This document shows positions 62,850-64,000 of a stretch of DNA of 64,000 nucleotides, in pieces. The translations under genes and the position numbers were made by a program. Origin of the DNA: Phenylobacterium sp. NIBR 498073 (GTDB lineage: Bacteria > Pseudomonadota > Alphaproteobacteria > Caulobacterales > Caulobacteraceae); contig NZ_CP114599.1 of NCBI RefSeq assembly GCF_027286305.1, positions 1,426,001-1,490,000 on the forward strand, given 5' to 3'. Each line of letters starts with the position of its first letter. The first letter of the stretch is position 1. The notes under the pieces are model-generated. The model was not told where the DNA came from. It did not search any database and saw nothing but the letters and a program-made list of their open reading frames with translations.

Positions 62850-63233
62850 ATGTCGGTGACCCGGACGTCCAGCGTGCGGCGGTCCCACGACCATTTCGAG
62901 CCCGACGGCTCGCTCGACCCACAGGCCCAGAAGCGGCTGCGCGGGCATATCGAGCAGATCGACTACACGGCCTACGCCTCGAACCGCGAGGTGATCGGCC
63001 AGATGCTCGGCCAGGCCGACGCGGCCAAGTTTCAGAAACTGGCGGTCGCCGCGGCCCTGGCCCGCAGCCAGTGGGTGGCCCAGGCGCTGGCGCTGAGCGA
63101 GACCCCGCGTCCGCTGACCGCGCAGGAGACCGAGCGGCTCGCCGCGCTGCGCAGCGCCTATGAGGAGCTGACCGAGGCCTACGAGGCCATGCGCCGGATG
63201 GTCGAGCGCGGCTATCTGACGTTCCCGGCCTAG
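62850..63233 (+). CDS. Hypothetical alpha-helical protein
   Basis: The 127-aa product starts MSVTRTSSVRRSHDHFEPDG and is almost entirely helical after residue 25, with AKFQKLAVAAALARSQWVAQ and a heptad-like ERLAALRSAYEELTEAYEAM tail. GGGAGG lies 6 bases before the ATG. It has no signal peptide or membrane segment and no recognised domain. It probably forms a coiled-coil dimer. It overlaps the end of the converging MocR-type gene by 4 bases. Confidence 0.65.
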   Translation: MSVTRTSSVRRSHDHFEPDGSLDPQAQKRLRGHIEQIDYTAYASNREVIGQMLGQADAAKFQKLAVAAALARSQWVAQALALSETPRPLTAQETERLAALRSAYEELTEAYEAMRRMVERGYLTFPA

Positions 63234-64000
63234 ACCACCATCCGGCCGGCCGGTTCGCCGCTGAGGATCGCGGCGACGCCGCGCAGGGCCTGGGCGAGCA
63301 CCGATTGTTTGGCCGGGCCGCCCAGCGAGATGCGCAGACCCGCGCGGGCGCCCGGCGTGGTCGCGAAGGCGTCGGCGGTGACCAGCGAGAGGCCGCGGCT
63401 CTGGGCGGTGTCGCGCAGCCGCTCGCCCGGCCAGTGGTCCGGCGTGTCCAGCCAGATGTGGATGGCTTCGGGCGAGCCCTGGGCGGCGGGCAGGATCTGG
63501 CGGGCCAGGGCCTGGCGCTCGACCGCCTCGGCGCGGACGGCGGCCAGCACCTTGTCGGCGGTTCCCTCGCGGATCCAGGCGGTGACGATGGCAGCGCCCA
63601 GCGGAGCCGGCATCAGGGTGGTGGCGCGCAGGGCCTCGGCCAGGCGCTGGGCGGCGGAGAGGTCGGGCGCGGCGACATAGGCGATGCGCAGGCCGGGCGA
63701 GAGCGCCTTGGCCGTGGTGGCCAGGCGCCAGACCAGTTCCGGGGCGAAGGCGGCGACGGCGGGCAGGGGCGTGGACGGCAACCGCCCGTAAGCGTCGTCC
63801 TCGATGATCGGAACCTTGGCGGCGCGGGCGACGGCGGCGATCTCGCGGCGTCGGCCCTCGCCCATGGTGGCGGCGGTTGGGTTCTGATGGGTGGGAATGC
63901 AGTAGATCGCCCGCGGCGCGTGCTCGGCGCAGAGGCGGGCCAGCGACTCCGGATCGAAGCCCTCGTCGTCGACCGGGCAGGCGACCAGGCGCAGGCCCAG
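63230..64000 (-). CDS. MocR-family regulator or PLP aminotransferase, C-terminal part (runs off window)
   Basis: At least 256 residues of a fold-type I aminotransferase domain are present, open to the window edge. Visible features are CIPTHQNPTAATM, PIIEDDAYGRLP with the cofactor-binding Asp, and TTAKALSPGLRIAYVAAP with the PLP-binding Lys. The end, RISLGGP...LAQALRGVAAI, is typical of MocR regulators. The N-terminal GntR domain, if present, lies beyond position 64000. It could also be a plain PLP-dependent aminotransferase. It is the second such gene in the window but is clearly different from the one at 1312-2796. Confidence 0.87.
   Translation of the reverse strand: MGLRLVACPVDDEGFDPESLARLCAEHAPRAIYCIPTHQNPTAATMGEGRRREIAAVARAAKVPIIEDDAYGRLPSTPLPAVAAFAPELVWRLATTAKALSPGLRIAYVAAPDLSAAQRLAEALRATTLMPAPLGAAIVTAWIREGTADKVLAAVRAEAVERQALARQILPAAQGSPEAIHIWLDTPDHWPGERLRDTAQSRGLSLVTADAFATTPGARAGLRISLGGPAKQSVLAQALRGVAAILSGEPAGRMVV

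Overview
The window is high-GC DNA from an alphaproteobacterium. The number of TonB-dependent receptors and porins, the FecI/FecR-type regulation and the protein families present fit Caulobacteraceae (Caulobacter/Phenylobacterium-like). This placement is inferred from gene content; no rRNA or other marker gene is present. I found no tRNA, rRNA, CRISPR array, insertion sequence or replication origin.

Layout. (1) 0-6 kb: the tail of an unknown gene, a beta-carbonic anhydrase, a short relic of a CzcA-type gene, a MocR regulator divergent from a BenE-family transporter, an outer-membrane barrel protein and an exported hydroxyisourate hydrolase. (2) 6.4-8.7 kb: a translationally coupled pair, a phospholipase D-family protein and an endonuclease/exonuclease/phosphatase-family protein. 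(3) 8.8-16.3 kb: a heavy-metal RND efflux operon (adaptor, pump, outer-membrane channel) divergent from a response regulator/histidine kinase pair, with a 17-bp perfect inverted repeat between them. The response regulator appears to start at ATT. (4) 16.4-22.2 kb: a universal stress protein, an ABC exporter of MacA/FtsX/LolD type and a c-type cytochrome. (5) 22.5-28.0 kb: a TonB-dependent receptor coupled to two exported phosphoesterases. (6) 28.2-31.8 kb: a decaying stretch with a 5'-truncated DUF2239 gene, a phosphoribosyltransferase broken by an in-frame TAA, an intact alpha/beta hydrolase, an intact erythromycin-esterase-like gene and an SDR relic. (7) 31.9-37.6 kb: ECF sigma factor, FecR-like anti-sigma, STN-domain TonB receptor and exported glycerophosphodiester phosphodiesterase. 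(8) 37.8-41.2 kb: an 877-aa Ig-like/RTX secreted protein and an orphan YqeY-like gene. (9) 41.5-44.9 kb: an aldehyde dehydrogenase and a PQQ-dependent dehydrogenase, a plausible alcohol/sugar oxidation pair. (10) 45.1-53.9 kb: exported proteins on + (DUF2092, Gly/Asn-repeat protein, amidohydrolase) converging on a minus-strand cluster of three different porins, a DUF202 membrane protein and an exported glutaminase. (11) 53.9-64 kb: small exported proteins, an AraC/amidohydrolase/monooxygenase operon, a LysR regulator, VOC and HAD enzymes and a second, partial MocR regulator.

How the parts work together. Two separate TonB-receptor loci are each joined to exported phosphoesterases, suggesting outer-membrane uptake linked to hydrolysis of phosphate esters. 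The 47.9-53.7 kb cluster joins an exported glutaminase to three porins and is the most unusual arrangement here. The first 32 kb contains several gene relics and looks like accessory DNA under turnover; the later part looks more settled.
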